From contig DDSA01000193.1 in the NCBI GenBank assembly GCA_002343715.1, positions 1 to 6,778 of the forward strand: a stretch of 6,778 bases of DNA. The letters are read 5' to 3'. Numbering within the stretch: the stretch's first letter is position 1; each line of letters opens with the position of its first letter. Positions 1-6,295 of this stretch are shown here, piece after piece. Source of the DNA: Phycisphaerales bacterium UBA2402 (GTDB taxonomy: Bacteria > Planctomycetota > Phycisphaerae > Phycisphaerales > UBA1924). The position numbers were made by a program, and so were the translations under genes. The notes under the pieces were generated by a model. It did not search any database and was not told the DNA's origin. It saw only the letters and a program-made list of their open reading frames with translations.

Positions 1-3000
1 TCCATCGGCGAGGCGCCCTCGAGCGTGCCGTCATGGAGCGGGGAGAGTTGGTCCCAGGAGCGACCTTCGGCGCCGGGGCCGTACCTGATCTTGACGCCGG
101 CGATGTCGGGGGGAATCTCGCCCAGCACCCAGGAGTACCGCCGTGTGCCGTCCGCCAGTCTGACCACGTCGAACGACACCACGTCCGGCGGCGGCCCGAC
201 CTTGCCAATGACGGTGTGCTCGGCCTGCACCCAGACCGAGGCCAGTCCCGTGGCGGTCACGGTGCGGAGGCGAATCTGGTAGGTGATGCCCTCCTCAACT
301 CGCTCGACCGAGACCTGGTTGTCATCGATCGGCACCAAGGGCAGGTGGATCCACGGCCCCTCGCCCTCGGCGCCCGGCTCCGGGATCGGACGGATGCGGA
401 CCTGGGCCGCGTTGGGGATCGGCCGCGTCCCGCTGGGCCTGCGGAGCGTGATGAGCATCCGCGGGCGGAGCGAGCCGTCCGCGTCCCGGATCATCACGAA
501 GTCATCGGAGCGGATGCTCTCGATGATCGGGGCGTCCGGCCGGTTCTCCCAGGCGGGCGGGAGCGAGATGCCCGGATCAAAGGGCGGAATCGGTCCCTGG
601 TCCGCCTCGTGGACCGCAGGGGCATGATCGACCAGCGTGAGCCTCGCGCCCAGGTCCTTGTCGATGTCGATGCTCTTGACCAGGAGTTCTCGTGTCTCCT
701 GTCCGAGCCGGCCGAACATCCACAAATCGCTGACCTTCGGCCGCGGGTCGTTCGGACTGACCGGCCCCTGGAGCGTGACCTGGGTGGAGTGGCCGGCCTG
801 TGTCGTCACCGAGCGGAGCCAGCTGGTCCCGTCCTCGAGGCGGACCCGGATGACGTACGTCTCGCCGGCGTCCATCGTCACCTGATCGTCGAGGTTCAAC
901 CCGACCAGGTTGTTGTCGGTGTCGGTGATCAGGCCGGTGACTCGTCCGAAGGAATGGCCCCACAGGGGCACATCATGCGTGACCAGGACCAGGTCACCCC
1001 GCGTGCAGGCGAGGTGCTCGATGTCGGTGCTGAGCTCGTACACCTCGGGGCGGAGCTTGGCGACCGCGATCATGTACCGCCCGTGCTTCCAGACCTGATC
1101 GGCCCCCGTCACGCCGAAAAGTTCCAACGTCTCGAACTTCGTGGAGTTGGTCTCGTCGCGGCCATCGTCGTAGACCGTGCGCTCGTCTTGCTGATACCCG
1201 CCGTCCTTGTTGAGGAAGCGGATTCGCAGGGCATGGGGCAGGTCGGGGAAGGCCTTGCGGCCCTTGAACGACGAGGAGTTGCGGGGCGTGAAGTGCTGGA
1301 CGGGCACGCTCTGCCGCTTGTCGCGGACGATCGAGTACCGGCCATCCCGCATCCCGAACGTGGCGCGGCCCGTCGCGGCCACGTCGGAGAGTCGCTCCCA
1401 GACGGTGCCTGCAAAGTCAATGACCGCGTCGAATCGGAAACCCGCGGCGGTATTGGCCTCGTGCCAGGCCTGGAGCTCGGCCAGGTCGAGCCGGTCATCG
1501 GCAACGGGACGGGCGTTGGCAGGCCCCTGGAGGACCGCCCGGTAGCAGCTGGCCGGGTTGGAGGTCGCCCGCTCGATCCACTGCCCCGCCGCGGTGTCCC
1601 AATCCGGCAGGATCGAGCGGGCCAGGCAGTTGAACTGGTCCACCACGCCGTTGAGCTGGTCCGTAGCCTTGATCCGCAGCGCCACCCTCGCCAGCCCCGC
1701 GAGCTTGACCGGGTCCTCATGGCGGATGGTCCGCAGGGCGGTCCAGTACGCCTTGTCCAAAATGCGATCGCTCGTGGTGTCGGCGGTGATCCGGCGGACG
1801 CGAATGTCGTACTGACCGGGCGTGACCGCCCAGGCCAGCGACTTGCGAATTTGCTCGGGTCGGTCGGCGGTGACGACGATCGAATGGAAGTACCTGTCCG
1901 TGCGGAACCAGCGGTACCGGCTCTTGCTCGAATCCTCGCCGGACGTGCGGTAGATGCGGTTGGCCGGGATGATCTCCCAGACTCCGCCGGGCGGTTGCCA
2001 CCCAAGGGCAACCGCTCCGCCGGATGATCGAGACTCGACGCGGAGTCGAAAGGAGTGGAAGCCGCGGGCAAGCCGCTTGACCGCGCTGTGAGGCTCGAAA
2101 TCCGGCGTTCCGCCGCCGGCCGTCGTGTGCGTGCCGTACCAGGTGGCGATGACCTTGTCGTTGATGACCAGTTCGCCGGCATCCGAGCAGTCGATCCCGA
2201 GCCTGTAGTCGCCAGCCTCTGAAATCCGCAGGTAGCCCCTCGCTTCCCAGGACCAGCCCCCCTCGGCCGGCAGGTACGAGGGACGGGCATCGGGGAACCC
2301 CGCGCCCCAGGCGATGCGGCCGTTGTGGTTGCCATAGCCGCCGAGCCGGACCTCGGGCCGACGGAACATGAACGCCAGCCCGCCCGCGAAGTCCGGGGAT
2401 GCCTGGTTGATGCGTGTCCAGGCCCCGCTCCCCGCCGTGGCGTACTCCACCTCGAGCCCGACGGTGCGGGTGCGGCGATCGCCGCCGCCGCCGTACTCGA
2501 TTACGCCCTGGGGGAACGTGATGTCGATCGAGAGTTCGTCGGCATCGGCCTCACTGGTCCTGGTCTGCCATCCCGAGGCCTGCTCGATCAGCACCGCGGC
2601 GGCGTCCTCGAGGACCACGCCGGGGTAGATCGTGAGGGGGTCCTCGGTAGGCCGTCCCTCGCGGATTTCGACCTCGACGCCGTCGTACTCGTCCAGCGGA
2701 GTCTCGGCGATCTTGAGGTCGGATACTTCAAGCGGCCCATACCCGAGCACAAACAGCAACCGGAGGTACTGGTCGTCGCCGACGATCTCGGTGTAGGGCT
2801 TGGCGGCGTACAGGGGTGCCAGGCGGTGCTCGCCGAGCACGACCGGGACCACGCCGAATGGCCGCATCTCATTCCTGGCGCCGGTGATAGTCGGGCTGGC
2901 CTGGTCGCTTCCGTTGTCGGAAAGGCGCGGGCGAGGCGGCGGGATGAGTGCATTGATCGCCAGCGTGCCGGCGATGGTGACAGCGGCTGCGACAACGCCC

Positions 3001-3788
3001 TGCCCGATTGCTGACGTGCCGAAGGCTCCGGCGGCTCCGAACGATGCGCCCCCCGTCCATACCGCCAGGGCGACCACCGCGATCGACAGGATGATCCGCA
3101 GGGGCGTCTTGTTGTCGCCGGCGGGCACCGCCGCGACCGTCACCATGCGCCCGGCCTTGGGCCGGACCCGATCCCAGTGCTCGCGGCGAATCTCCTGGTC
3201 GCCGATCCAGATCCGCAGGAACGGCGAGGGCGGCACTGCCGCCGCCGCGAGCATGTCTGCGATGGTCCCGCCGGCGGGGAGCGTGACCTGGAGGACCGCG
3301 GGCTTGAGCGGGGAGACTCGGCCCGCCATCCGCACCGGGCCGGCGAACCGATAGACCCCCTGCGACCGCGGCGACCAGATGCCGTCATCGCACCGCTCGA
3401 TACACGAGTCGCTCCCGCGGCGAGCGTGGAGCATCCTGCCGCGGGCGATCGCCATGCCGACGTGCCACAGGTCGCCGGCGCCGGCACGGAAGAGCATCGC
3501 GTCCCCGATCTCCACCCCCACGCCCGCCGCGGGCATTGGATGCCCCACGACGGGCCGCCAGTTGCCACCCCCCGACAACTCCGCCTCCAGCACCGCGGCG
3601 ACGCCTGGGCGGTCCTGCGTGCCGCTGTAGCCATCGTGGTGACTCGGGAGGTAGATGCCGTACCGCTCGGCGTACACCAGGCGGAGCAGGCCCCAGCAGT
3701 CCAGACCGGCGCGGTCGCGGCCGTTCTCGACGAACGGCAGGCCGATGTACCGGGCCGCCCAGGCGGGGATGTCGTCGGTCAGTCGCAT
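1..3788 (-). CDS. Fused NlpC/P60 peptidase - TipJ-type phage tail tip host-specificity protein (3' end beyond window)
   Basis: One frame runs from the ATG at 3788 to the window edge: 1262 codons, no stop. Residues 1-150 look like a phage NlpC/P60 cysteine peptidase. The candidate triad is Cys31 (in GLDCWG), His109 (in LWHVGMA) and His121 (in MLHARRG), and the role would be cutting peptidoglycan during entry. Residues about 160-224 resemble the beta-grasp start of TipJ proteins (IWIGDQEI, then W205 and VRPKAG). Two hydrophobic stretches follow (230-246, 262-283), then the TipJ hub (PVVLGEHRLAPLYAAKPYTEIVGDDQ cut short here: residues 315-338), a PA14-like insertion (475-614), the gpJ-like core (GQYDIRVRR at 658; WTALRTIR at 683; VQHFTPRN at 830; YQQDERTVYDDG at 865), and FN3-like segments (about 1083-1195 and from 1198). 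The start overlaps the DUF1833 stop (TGATG), with no clear Shine-Dalgarno, so translational coupling is likely. Residue 215 is an in-frame Met, but it falls inside the beta-grasp part and is a poor start. The family calls are from memory of conserved motifs, not a search. Confidence 0.9.
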   Translation of the reverse strand, partial: MRLTDDIPAWAARYIGLPFVENGRDRAGLDCWGLLRLVYAERYGIYLPSHHDGYSGTQDRPGVAAVLEAELSGGGNWRPVVGHPMPAAGVGVEIGDAMLFRAGAGDLWHVGMAIARGRMLHARRGSDSCIERCDDGIWSPRSQGVYRFAGPVRMAGRVSPLKPAVLQVTLPAGGTIADMLAAAAVPPSPFLRIWIGDQEIRREHWDRVRPKAGRMVTVAAVPAGDNKTPLRIILSIAVVALAVWTGGASFGAAGAFGTSAIGQGVVAAAVTIAGTLAINALIPPPRPRLSDNGSDQASPTITGARNEMRPFGVVPVVLGEHRLAPLYAAKPYTEIVGDDQYLRLLFVLGYGPLEVSDLKIAETPLDEYDGVEVEIREGRPTEDPLTIYPGVVLEDAAAVLIEQASGWQTRTSEADADELSIDITFPQGVIEYGGGGDRRTRTVGLEVEYATAGSGAWTRINQASPDFAGGLAFMFRRPEVRLGGYGNHNGRIAWGAGFPDARPSYLPAEGGWSWEARGYLRISEAGDYRLGIDCSDAGELVINDKVIATWYGTHTTAGGGTPDFEPHSAVKRLARGFHSFRLRVESRSSGGAVALGWQPPGGVWEIIPANRIYRTSGEDSSKSRYRWFRTDRYFHSIVVTADRPEQIRKSLAWAVTPGQYDIRVRRITADTTSDRILDKAYWTALRTIRHEDPVKLAGLARVALRIKATDQLNGVVDQFNCLARSILPDWDTAAGQWIERATSNPASCYRAVLQGPANARPVADDRLDLAELQAWHEANTAAGFRFDAVIDFAGTVWERLSDVAATGRATFGMRDGRYSIVRDKRQSVPVQHFTPRNSSSFKGRKAFPDLPHALRIRFLNKDGGYQQDERTVYDDGRDETNSTKFETLELFGVTGADQVWKHGRYMIAVAKLRPEVYELSTDIEHLACTRGDLVLVTHDVPLWGHSFGRVTGLITDTDNNLVGLNLDDQVTMDAGETYVIRVRLEDGTSWLRSVTTQAGHSTQVTLQGPVSPNDPRPKVSDLWMFGRLGQETRELLVKSIDIDKDLGARLTLVDHAPAVHEADQGPIPPFDPGISLPPAWENRPDAPIIESIRSDDFVMIRDADGSLRPRMLITLRRPSGTRPIPNAAQVRIRPIPEPGAEGEGPWIHLPLVPIDDNQVSVERVEEGITYQIRLRTVTATGLASVWVQAEHTVIGKVGPPPDVVSFDVVRLADGTRRYSWVLGEIPPDIAGVKIRYGPGAEGRSWDQLSPLHDGTLEGASPM
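1947..2366 (-). other. PA14-like domain inserted in the tail tip protein
   Basis: Residues about 475-614 of the fused tail protein interrupt the usual TipJ order. They show PA14 hallmarks: an aromatic-rich strand (WSWEARGYLRI, 512-522), GDYRLGIDCSDAGELVIND (526-544, matching the family pattern of strand, acidic-Asp-Gly turn, Leu-x-Ile-Asn/Asp), a HSFRLRVES strand (578-586), then LGWQPPGG (595-602) and IIPANRIY at the end. PA14 domains are beta barrels that often bind sugars in adhesins and glycosidases. At a tail tip this would suggest contact with a surface glycan, which is inference. TipJ sequence resumes at about residue 635. Confidence 0.72.
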
Positions 3789-4264
3789 CAGAAGAGGCCA
3801 GGGAACCGGGCTGGTGTGAACGCATCGGCGGGGTACGGCTCGTTGAGCACGTCCTCAAACCTCAGCGTGCCTTCCACGATCGCCGCGTCATACGACACAT
3901 CGCGGAGCGTGAAGCGGTATGGCCCGGCCTCGATCGTGTCCGGGCTGCTCGCCAAGATGACCGACAGGTCCACCGTCATCGCCTCGCCCGCCAGACTTCG
4001 GACGGCCTGGACAATCTGGCGGTCGGCGTTGGCGATCCGCAGGCTGACAGTCGGCGGGGCCTCATCACTTTCGGGTGGCAGCGCGAGCTCGAAGGGAAAC
4101 CGCACGAAGGTGACGCCCCCGCTCACCACATCCTCGTTGTTGTTCACAACTCGGATCGGCTCGGCGAGCGAGGGGTGGCTGATCGTGAGCAGCAACAGGA
4201 ACACCTCGCCCGTTTCCTGGGCGTAGAGCGCTCGGCGTGCGGTGCTGGATAGCGCGCGGGGCAT
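3788..4264 (-). CDS. DUF1833 family phage tail protein
   Basis: The 158-residue protein starts MPRALSSTARRALYAQETGE and continues with a strand ending LAEPIRVVNNNEDVVSGG, then VTFVRFPFEL. I recognise this as the DUF1833 pattern found in distal tail modules just before the NlpC/P60 gene. The family's exact role is not established; position suggests a tail tip or hub-adjacent structural part. It is soluble, beta-rich, and has no signal peptide or membrane segment. Length is usual for the family. It begins 15 bases after the preceding gene and its stop overlaps the next start (TGATG at 3786-3790), so it is probably translated coupled to both neighbours. An ATG at 4280 is in another frame and was not used; the family-typical N-terminus decides 4264. 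No strong Shine-Dalgarno is visible. Confidence 0.85.
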   Translation of the reverse strand: MPRALSSTARRALYAQETGEVFLLLLTISHPSLAEPIRVVNNNEDVVSGGVTFVRFPFELALPPESDEAPPTVSLRIANADRQIVQAVRSLAGEAMTVDLSVILASSPDTIEAGPYRFTLRDVSYDAAIVEGTLRFEDVLNEPYPADAFTPARFPGLF

Positions 4265-4279
4265 CGGTCAGAATGGGCA

Positions 4280-4732
4280 TCAGCCCAGTTCAACCTCCAT
4301 CCAGGCCCGACAGGTCTTGCCGCTCGCGCCATAGACGCGAAGGCCGATCTGCTCCGCGGGGCCGAGGTCAATCCCGGAAAGCGTTTCGAAGGGGCCGGTC
4401 GGGGCCATCCGGTGCGGGCGGAGGACGCGGGTGCTGGCATCGCTTCCCGGTTCCGCCGAGTAGTTCTGGAACGCCGAGCCGAGGGAGGTGGTCAGCCCGG
4501 ACACCGCGGCGATCTCGGTGGAGATGTCCGTCGCCGTGCCGGCCGACGAGGGCTTCTTCTGGAAGTCGATGGTGGCGCGGGCATCGGTGCTGCTCGTGCC
4601 GTCGAATGAGACGCCGTAGCGCAGGACGCGGGCCGCCACGCCGGTGGGCGCCTTGTACCCGAGGACCGTCTTGGGCGAGGCCGCTCCGCAGGCGATGTCG
4701 GTGTTGGTTGAGACGATGATCTTGGTTCCCAT
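4280..4732 (-). CDS. Hypothetical beta-rich phage structural protein
   Basis: This 150-residue protein (start MGTKIIVSTN, end CRAWMEVELG) is not one I can name. It is rich in Gly, Ala, Ser and Thr with alternating hydrophobic residues (RVLRYGVSFDGTSS at 36-49, QIGLRVYGASGKTC at 128-141), which suggests a small beta-sandwich. It has no signal peptide and no membrane segment. The open frame continues upstream to 4957, but that part is only the out-of-frame reading of the preceding gene. The start at 4732 is supported by an AGGAG eight bases upstream. Its place between a minor tail protein and DUF1833 argues for a minor structural or decoration protein of the tail; this is inference from context. 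Cys14 and Cys141 are the only cysteines. Confidence 0.72.
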   Translation of the reverse strand: MGTKIIVSTNTDIACGAASPKTVLGYKAPTGVAARVLRYGVSFDGTSSTDARATIDFQKKPSSAGTATDISTEIAAVSGLTTSLGSAFQNYSAEPGSDASTRVLRPHRMAPTGPFETLSGIDLGPAEQIGLRVYGASGKTCRAWMEVELG

Positions 4733-4740
4733 GCTGTCTG

Positions 4741-4745
4741 CTCCT
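4741..4745 (-). promoter_or_regulatory. Shine-Dalgarno AGGAG of the 150-aa gene
   Basis: AGGAG on the minus strand lies 8 bases before the ATG at 4732 and decides that start over in-frame upstream Met codons. It is the only strong ribosome binding site in the tail operon of this window. The 43-base gap it sits in (4733-4775) is otherwise a CACACC-rich stretch without further signals. Confidence 0.75.
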
Positions 4746-4775
4746 GTGTGGTGTGGTGGATGGTGTGAGTCGGGG

Positions 4776-5465
4776 TCAGAACGAGCCGATGCCGCTGCCA
4801 CCGATGACGCCGGCGTCTGAGATTGAGGTGGAAGTGCCGCTGGTGTCCGCGTCAACCCCGACGATCGCCATTGCCAGACCCTCCTCCTCGGGGTGGGGAT
4901 CGCCGACGAAGACGAGAGGCGAGTCGTCAGGCTCGGGGGTGATGCCGTCGGGCTCATCGAAGTACATCACCGCGAACGGCTGGAGTTCCTGCTCTGTTCG
5001 AGCGTTCGCGCCGGGGGCCGGTTCCTCGAACATGATCCACGGCGGATCATCGGGCGCGGGCGGCGGCGGGATCGGCGGCGTGACCACCAGCGTGCCCGGC
5101 ATCGCCTCCAGCTGGAACGTCGCCGACCAGATCTCCGTGCCGGCCTGCCGCGGGGCGCTGGGCGTGAACGTCGGCGGGGCGATGAAGCGGTAGTCCACCT
5201 GCTGGCCCGTCTCATGGTGCTTCCACTCGAACGCGACGGCGCCGGCCTGTACGGTGTCCCGAAAGAACGTCTTGAGCGTGGCGACCTGGGCGCGGGTCAG
5301 GCGAAGCTCGATCTCGCATGTCTCGATCGCGGCCGTGGCGCGACGGCGTACCTTCGCCGGCCCCACGTCCATCGACGTGCGGACGGTTCGGTCCTGATCG
5401 ACCTGGCTGTATCTGGCGACCTGGGGGGCTTGCGGCAGCCCGGCAGGCCAGATGACTTCCGCCAT
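4776..5465 (-). CDS. Putative minor tail protein with proline-rich, acidic C-terminal extension
   Basis: Residues 1-124 follow a phage tail protein pattern I recognise from distal tail modules: WPAGLPQAP near the start, then a DRTVRTSMDVGPAKVRRR segment (25-42), LTRAQVATLKTFF (56-68), AVAFEWKHHETGQ (76-88), DYRFIAPPTF (91-100) and a last strand ending at AMPGTL. The exact role is unassigned; a small tail tip or tail-completion part is likely. Residues about 125-229 are an added tail: a run with PPIPPPPAPDDPP (130-142), an acidic Pro/Asp/Glu stretch, and a Ser/Gly-rich end (GGSGIGSF). The start matches the usual N-terminus; only a weak GAG precedes it. It is the first gene of the leftward block in this window, divergent from the toxin gene with 128 bases between. 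No tape-measure or chaperone gene lies directly upstream, which is unusual for this gene order. Confidence 0.8.
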   Translation of the reverse strand: MAEVIWPAGLPQAPQVARYSQVDQDRTVRTSMDVGPAKVRRRATAAIETCEIELRLTRAQVATLKTFFRDTVQAGAVAFEWKHHETGQQVDYRFIAPPTFTPSAPRQAGTEIWSATFQLEAMPGTLVVTPPIPPPPAPDDPPWIMFEEPAPGANARTEQELQPFAVMYFDEPDGITPEPDDSPLVFVGDPHPEEEGLAMAIVGVDADTSGTSTSISDAGVIGGSGIGSF

Positions 5466-5490
5466 TGGTTCTCACTCGCTCGCCTGTCCA

Positions 5491-5503
5491 CGGCAGCTTG
5501 CCG
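5491..5503. repeat. Short inverted repeat upstream of the tail gene
   Basis: CGGCA-GCT-TGCCG is a 5-bp stem with a 3-base loop, 26 bases before the ATG of the minor tail gene. It would sit in that gene's leader, but is short and has no T-run, so it is not called a terminator. Its function is unknown. Confidence 0.35.
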
Positions 5504-5532
5504 CGATACTACCCGTGTGGATGATCGAAAAA

Positions 5533-5554
5533 ATCGGCGCGGATTCTTGCCGAT
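5533..5554. repeat. Inverted repeat ATCGGC-N10-GCCGAT next to the toxin promoter
   Basis: Two 6-base half-sites with about 16 bases (1.5 helical turns) between centres end 4 bases before the -35 box at 5559. The position fits an operator for the Xre antitoxin or another repressor, but chance cannot be ruled out for 6-base arms in GC-rich DNA. Confidence 0.35.
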
Positions 5555-5558
5555 AGAC

Positions 5559-5587
5559 TTGACAACGCATCATAGCCGTGTCATAAT
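5559..5587 (+). promoter_or_regulatory. Sigma70-type promoter of the toxin-antitoxin operon
   Basis: TTGACA (5559-5564, consensus) is separated by exactly 17 bases from CATAAT (5582-5587, 5 of 6). The predicted transcription start, 7 bases after the -10 box, is 5594, the A of the toxin ATG. This local AT-rich patch stands out from the GC-rich surroundings. The palindrome CATG-T-CATG (5588-5596) overlaps the predicted start site and could be an operator half. Confidence 0.8.
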
Positions 5588-5593
5588 CATGTC

Positions 5594-5881
5594 ATGGCAA
5601 CCGTGATCATCACCCCAGAGGCCCGCGAGCAGTTCATGTCGCTCCCCGAGCGGATCCAGGAACGGGTCGCCGAAGTGTTCGTGCGGCTTGGGAAGTGGCC
5701 GGAAGTCAGCGGAGCCAAGCCGCTGAGCGGCAATCTGGCGGGTCAGTACCGCATCCGCACCGGCGATTACCGGGTCCAGTTTTCGGTCAAGACCACGGTC
5801 ATCGGCGCGGGCAAGGAAAAGAAGGTTGACCACACGGTGACGGTGGTGAAGGTGGGGCACCGGGACGGGTTCTACGAGTGA
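5594..5881 (+). CDS. RelE/ParE-family toxin of a type II toxin-antitoxin system
   Basis: The 95-residue protein has the RelE/ParE layout: an N-terminal strand and helix pair (TPEAREQFMSLPERIQERVAE cut here; residues 7-27), a central KPLSGNLAGQYRIRTGDYRV core (42-61), and a C-terminal VVKVGHRDGFY (84-94). In RelE-like mRNA interferases basic residues in the core and end (here R53, R55, R60, H89, R90) and a terminal Tyr (Y94) are typical functional positions; whether this one cuts mRNA or poisons gyrase like ParE is not decidable here. A charged loop (GAGKEKKVDH, 71-80) lengthens the beta hairpin. The ATG at 5594 is preceded by no Shine-Dalgarno and coincides with the predicted transcript start. 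The antitoxin follows after 27 bases. Confidence 0.92.
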   Translation: MATVIITPEAREQFMSLPERIQERVAEVFVRLGKWPEVSGAKPLSGNLAGQYRIRTGDYRVQFSVKTTVIGAGKEKKVDHTVTVVKVGHRDGFYE

Positions 5882-5895
5882 GGCCCCGCGGGGCC
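5882..5895. repeat. Perfect 14-bp palindrome between toxin and antitoxin
   Basis: GGCCCCGCGGGGCC starts at the first base after the toxin stop and ends 3 bases before the antitoxin Shine-Dalgarno. In RNA it could form a 5-bp GC stem with a CGCG loop. It may modulate translation or mRNA stability between the two genes, or be a protein site. No T-run follows, so it is not a terminator. Confidence 0.6.
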
Positions 5896-5898
5896 GGA

Positions 5899-5903
5899 AA
5901 GGA
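5899..5903 (+). promoter_or_regulatory. Shine-Dalgarno AAGGA of the antitoxin
   Basis: AAGGA, in a longer GGAAAGGAA purine run, ends 5 bases before the ATG at 5909. It supports that start and contrasts with the toxin, which has no ribosome binding site. Confidence 0.75.
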
Positions 5904-5908
5904 ACAGC

Positions 5909-6265
5909 ATGTTCAGGACACAGACGATCGACATTGAAGGGACGCGGCTTGTGGTCATGACCGAGCGAGACTACAACGACCTCGCCAAGGCGGCGGGGCG
6001 GGCATCTGATGACGACGGCCTGCCGGCTTTCCCTGCCGCCGACAAGGACGGCAACATGCCCGCGGTTGAGTTCGCACGGGTTTCGATCGCCCGCGACATC
6101 ATCCGGCAGCGCCGGGAACTGGGACTCTCCCAGCAGGACCTCGCCGACCTCGCCGGCGTCCGCCAGGAGACGATCTCCCGCATCGAGACGGGCAAGCACT
6201 CCGCTGGCGTGCCCACCATCGACAAGCTCGCCAGGGCGTTCAAGAAGGCGGGGAGGAAACGGTGA
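5909..6265 (+). CDS. Xre-family (HTH) antitoxin
   Basis: The 118-residue protein has two parts. Residues 1-55 form a short antitoxin-type N-terminus (IDIEGTRLVVMTERDYNDL, then an acidic linker and GNMPAVEFAR). This resembles antitoxins that always sit next to RelE/ParE toxins and probably wraps the toxin; that role is inferred. Residues about 58-112 are an Xre helix-turn-helix: IIRQRRELGLSQQDLADLAG (64-83) followed by the recognition helix VRQETISRIETGKH (84-97) and a TIDKLARAF helix. It would neutralise the toxin and repress the shared promoter at 5559-5587. The gene ends in two tandem in-frame stops (TGATGA) and a basic C-terminus (KKAGRKR). The toxin-first order is like higBA. It converges with the gene on the right, 30 bases apart; no convincing terminator is visible there. 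Confidence 0.92.
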   Translation: MFRTQTIDIEGTRLVVMTERDYNDLAKAAGRASDDDGLPAFPAADKDGNMPAVEFARVSIARDIIRQRRELGLSQQDLADLAGVRQETISRIETGKHSAGVPTIDKLARAFKKAGRKR

Positions 6266-6295
6266 TGAGGCGGTTCTGCTGGCCGTCGCGGTAAA

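Noticed and set aside
33..2027. A 664-residue plus-strand open frame, unusually long
   Set aside because: It lies fully antisense to the TipJ gene, whose protein has clear family motifs. Its composition (Arg, Asp, Val, Pro, Gly rich with no domain) is what the complement of G/C-ending codons gives. No ribosome binding site or conserved motif was seen.
1109..2335. A 408-residue minus-strand open frame
   Set aside because: Out of frame with the real tail gene on the same strand; rich in Ser, Arg, Thr and Pro as expected for a shifted frame.
3177..4226. A 349-residue plus-strand open frame
   Set aside because: Antisense to the NlpC/P60 and DUF1833 coding sequence; a composition artefact of high GC.
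4733..4775. GTGTGG-type short repeats on the plus strand
   Set aside because: Only a few imperfect units in a 43-base gap; explained as low-complexity leader next to a Shine-Dalgarno, with no array structure.
5466..5530. Minus-strand promoter for the tail operon (TAGTAT as a -10 box near 5506-5511)
   Set aside because: Only 4 of 6 matches in the -10 box and no acceptable -35 box at the right distance.
5570..6199. A 209-residue minus-strand open frame covering the toxin and most of the antitoxin
   Set aside because: Toxin and antitoxin both match known families on the plus strand with a promoter; the antisense frame shows no domain.
6266..6295. Possible bidirectional terminator between the convergent genes
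   Set aside because: No stable stem with a T-run could be found in the 30 bases.
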